Of a DNA stretch of 7,693 bases, positions 6,231 to 7,693 are shown in pieces. Position numbers and translations under genes: made by a program. The notes beneath the pieces are model-generated. The model worked only from the letters and a program-made list of their open reading frames with translations, made no database searches and was not told where the DNA came from. The number at the start of each line of letters is the position of its first letter. Position 1 is the stretch's first letter. This stretch comes from an uncultured Alphaproteobacteria bacterium. GTDB lineage: Bacteria; Pseudomonadota; Alphaproteobacteria; Minwuiales; Minwuiaceae. The stretch spans positions 1 to 7,693 of the forward strand of contig CAJYBQ010000144.1 in the NCBI GenBank assembly GCA_913064755.1, read 5' to 3'.

Positions 6231-7066
6231 TAGGATTTGCCCAGCGTGAAGTCGTTCTGCCCGCAAAGGTCTTCACCGCGCATGAGGTAGAGGGGGCGGG
6301 TGGCGAAATCGACCTGTCCGCCGGTCAGCTTCACGATCTGCGCGCCAAGGCCCCGGTCGAAGTGGGAACTGGTGGGCATGAAGCGCAGGACATATCCCGC
6401 CCGGCGATGCGGCGAGCGGTTGGGGCGCGACCCGTGCACCATGTAGACATCGTGCAGGGAGATCTGGCCCGGCTGCAGTTCGATCTCCACCGCCTCGGCC
6501 TCGTCGAATTCTTCCGGCTTCAGTTGCTGGTTGAGGGTCAGGCCGTCGCTGTCATTGCGGTCATGGCCCCGCAGGCGCTGATCCCTGTGCGAACCGGGGA
6601 TCACCCGCAGACAGCCGTTTTCGGACGTGGCGGCATCGATGGCGATCCAGACCGAACAGGTGGCGAGCGGGCGGATCGGCCAGTACTGCCCGTCCTGGTG
6701 CCACGGCGTTTCCTTGCCGGAATGGGCTGGCTTGCCGAAGACGGTCGTGCCCCACAACAGGAAGTCCGGCCCGATGAGCTGGGTCACGGCGTCCAGCACC
6801 TCGGGAATCCCGGCATGGTCCATCCAGGTGTCGGCACCTTTCAGTGCCTGTGGCCCATGCGCCGGAATATGCGGGCAGAACATGGCGTCGGCTGAAAGGT
6901 GCGGATTGTCCCGGATCAGGCGATCCAGGTCCTCGCGCATCCGGTCCACCCGCTCGGACGGCAGGCGAAAGCCCTGCGGGATGACATATCCCTGGTCGTG
7001 ATAGTGCTGCACCTCCGCCGCCGAGAGCGGGCCGGAGACGTCTTCGATGGGGTCGAGCAGGGCCAT
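6230..7066 (-). CDS. phytanoyl-CoA dioxygenase (PhyH) family Fe(II)/2-oxoglutarate oxygenase
   Basis: A 278-residue soluble double-stranded beta-helix oxygenase expected to couple 2-oxoglutarate decarboxylation to hydroxylation of an organic substrate. The iron triad is intact: His123 and Asp125 in TPWHQDGQYWP, and His211 in YMVHGSRPNRS; Arg221 or Arg222 in PHRRAGYVLRF is placed to bind 2-oxoglutarate. CLRVIPGSH (152-160) is also typical. A good Shine-Dalgarno (AAGGA) lies 7 nt before the ATG. It starts 24 nt after the stop of the decayed PhyH gene on the same strand and overlaps yqgF by one base at its end. Bacterial PhyH proteins act on very varied substrates (lipids, osmolytes, phosphonates, secondary metabolites), so the substrate cannot be named. 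Confidence 0.9.
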   Translation of the reverse strand: MALLDPIEDVSGPLSAAEVQHYHDQGYVIPQGFRLPSERVDRMREDLDRLIRDNPHLSADAMFCPHIPAHGPQALKGADTWMDHAGIPEVLDAVTQLIGPDFLLWGTTVFGKPAHSGKETPWHQDGQYWPIRPLATCSVWIAIDAATSENGCLRVIPGSHRDQRLRGHDRNDSDGLTLNQQLKPEEFDEAEAVEIELQPGQISLHDVYMVHGSRPNRSPHRRAGYVLRFMPTSSHFDRGLGAQIVKLTGGQVDFATRPLYLMRGEDLCGQNDFTLGKS

Positions 7067-7073
7067 GAGGGTA

Positions 7074-7078
7074 TCCTT
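7074..7078 (-). promoter_or_regulatory. Shine-Dalgarno of the intact PhyH gene
   Basis: AAGGA on the minus strand lies 7 nt upstream of the ATG at 7066, inside the 24-nt gap after the neighbouring pseudogene. It allows translation independent of that gene. Confidence 0.6.
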
Positions 7079-7090
7079 CCCTTTCGAAAT

Positions 7091-7693
7091 TCAGGCCGCG
7101 CGTGGCCAGACCCGCGGAAACAGGTCGCATTCCAGCGGGGCACCGGACGGGATGCCCGGTTCGCGGATCAGCGGCTGAAAGCTGCCTTCCGGCCTGTAGG
7201 TCACGTCATCGCCGCAGAAGCGCGTCGCCAGCGCCCGGCGACGGCGGTCGACACGGCTGTTGCCCGGGGCGGAATGCAGGATCAGCCCGTGGTGCACCAG
7301 GCAGTCGCCGGGTTCGGTCTCGAAACTGCGGAACACATGCTGATCCCGTTCGGCCTCGATATCCGGAACCGGTTCCATGGTCTGGCCATAGCGGCTGTCA
7401 CCGGTGAAGCTCTGCGGCTGGAACCGGCGGCCCCAGCGGTGGGAACCGACCAGGTATTCCACCGCGCCCGAATCCCGTGTCACCGGGTCAAAGGGGGTCC
7501 AGACCGCGCAGACCTGCTCACCGTCGGCTGGCCAGTCGGGTTGAACGTGATGCCAGGGGGGCAGGGCCGGTGGCCCCGGGTCCTAGACCAGCAGGGTATC
7601 GACGAACAGGGTCAAGCGAACCCTCGACCCACGCGCCGCGCTGGCGAGCCAGGGGAAGGCGCCGCCTGAGACGACGTCGGGCGGACGCTCACA
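7091..7693 (-). pseudogene. decayed PhyH-type dioxygenase gene (in-frame TAG, metal ligand lost; 5' end outside the window)
   Basis: From the right edge the minus-strand frame is open for 36 codons ending RLTLFVDTLLV, then meets TAG at 7583-7585, and continues in the same frame to a TGA at 7091-7093. Both sides of the TAG are PhyH-like: after it come DPG, PWHHVQPDW, VWTPFDPVTRDSGAVEYLVGSHRWG (in two pieces) and a C-terminus with EPGDCLVHHGLILHSAPGN and RRRRALATRF, which supply the distal His and the Arg. At the position of the iron-binding Asp (normally WHxD) the codon is GTT, Val, at 7544-7546. The family usually has Lys-Glu-Pro-Gly where the TAG stands, so AAG to TAG is the simplest origin. 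Two independent lesions favour a real pseudogene, but sequencing error near a contig end remains possible. It is the upstream partner of the intact PhyH gene and not a close copy of it. Confidence 0.75.

Noticed and set aside
7091..7483. An independent 130-residue gene starting at the GTG at 7483.
   Set aside because: The GTG is an internal Val codon in DPVTRDSG; PhyH-like sequence continues in frame upstream, so this is only the 3' part of a broken gene.
6899..7669. Plus-strand open frame of 256 codons opposite the PhyH genes.
   Set aside because: No recognisable domain; it mirrors the third-position GC bias of the PhyH coding strand, where motifs are clear.
1..7693. Mobile elements, CRISPR arrays, tRNA or rRNA genes.
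   Set aside because: No transposase or integrase motifs, no regularly spaced repeats, and no cloverleaf or rRNA-like segments were seen; coding density leaves little room.

Overview
The window is GC-rich, densely coded bacterial chromosome with short intergenic gaps. Gene content (a CPA1 antiporter with a C-terminal cyclic-nucleotide-binding domain, a ZntB-like CorA transporter, lipoproteins, YqgF/RuvX and PhyH-type dioxygenases) and base composition suggest an alphaproteobacterium, perhaps of the Rhodospirillales type. That placement is inference; no rRNA or other taxonomic marker is present.

Layout. (1) From the left edge to 2267, plus strand: the 3' part of a Na+(K+)/H+ antiporter gene fused to a cNMP-binding domain; its start lies outside the window. 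(2) 2295-3194, minus strand: a ZntB-type divalent-metal transporter that converges on the antiporter, with a small GC-rich hairpin between the stop codons. (3) 3195-3290: a 96-bp divergent intergenic region holding a CRP/FNR-like palindrome, a sigma70-like promoter for the rightward operon, and ribosome-binding sites for both flanking genes. (4) 3291-5771, plus strand: a tight three-gene operon (TGATG overlap, then a 4-nt gap) in which all three products carry lipoprotein signal peptides: an uncharacterised lipoprotein, an M48 zinc metalloprotease with C-terminal TPR-like helices, and a second uncharacterised lipoprotein. (5) 5778-7693, minus strand: from right to left, a PhyH-type dioxygenase gene that looks inactivated (in-frame TAG, and Val at the place of the iron-binding Asp), an intact PhyH-type dioxygenase gene, and yqgF/ruvX, whose likely GTG start overlaps the preceding stop as TAGTG.

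How it fits together. The left half is membrane ion handling: monovalent cation/proton exchange and divalent metal transport. The central operon reads as an envelope proteostasis module, a lipid-anchored periplasmic metalloprotease co-translated with two lipoproteins of unknown role. The right cluster combines two non-haem iron/2-oxoglutarate oxygenase genes, one decaying, with a housekeeping RNA/DNA-processing nuclease gene. I see no mobile element, CRISPR array, tRNA, rRNA or prophage signature. The least described items are the three-lipoprotein M48 operon and the degenerating PhyH duplicate.
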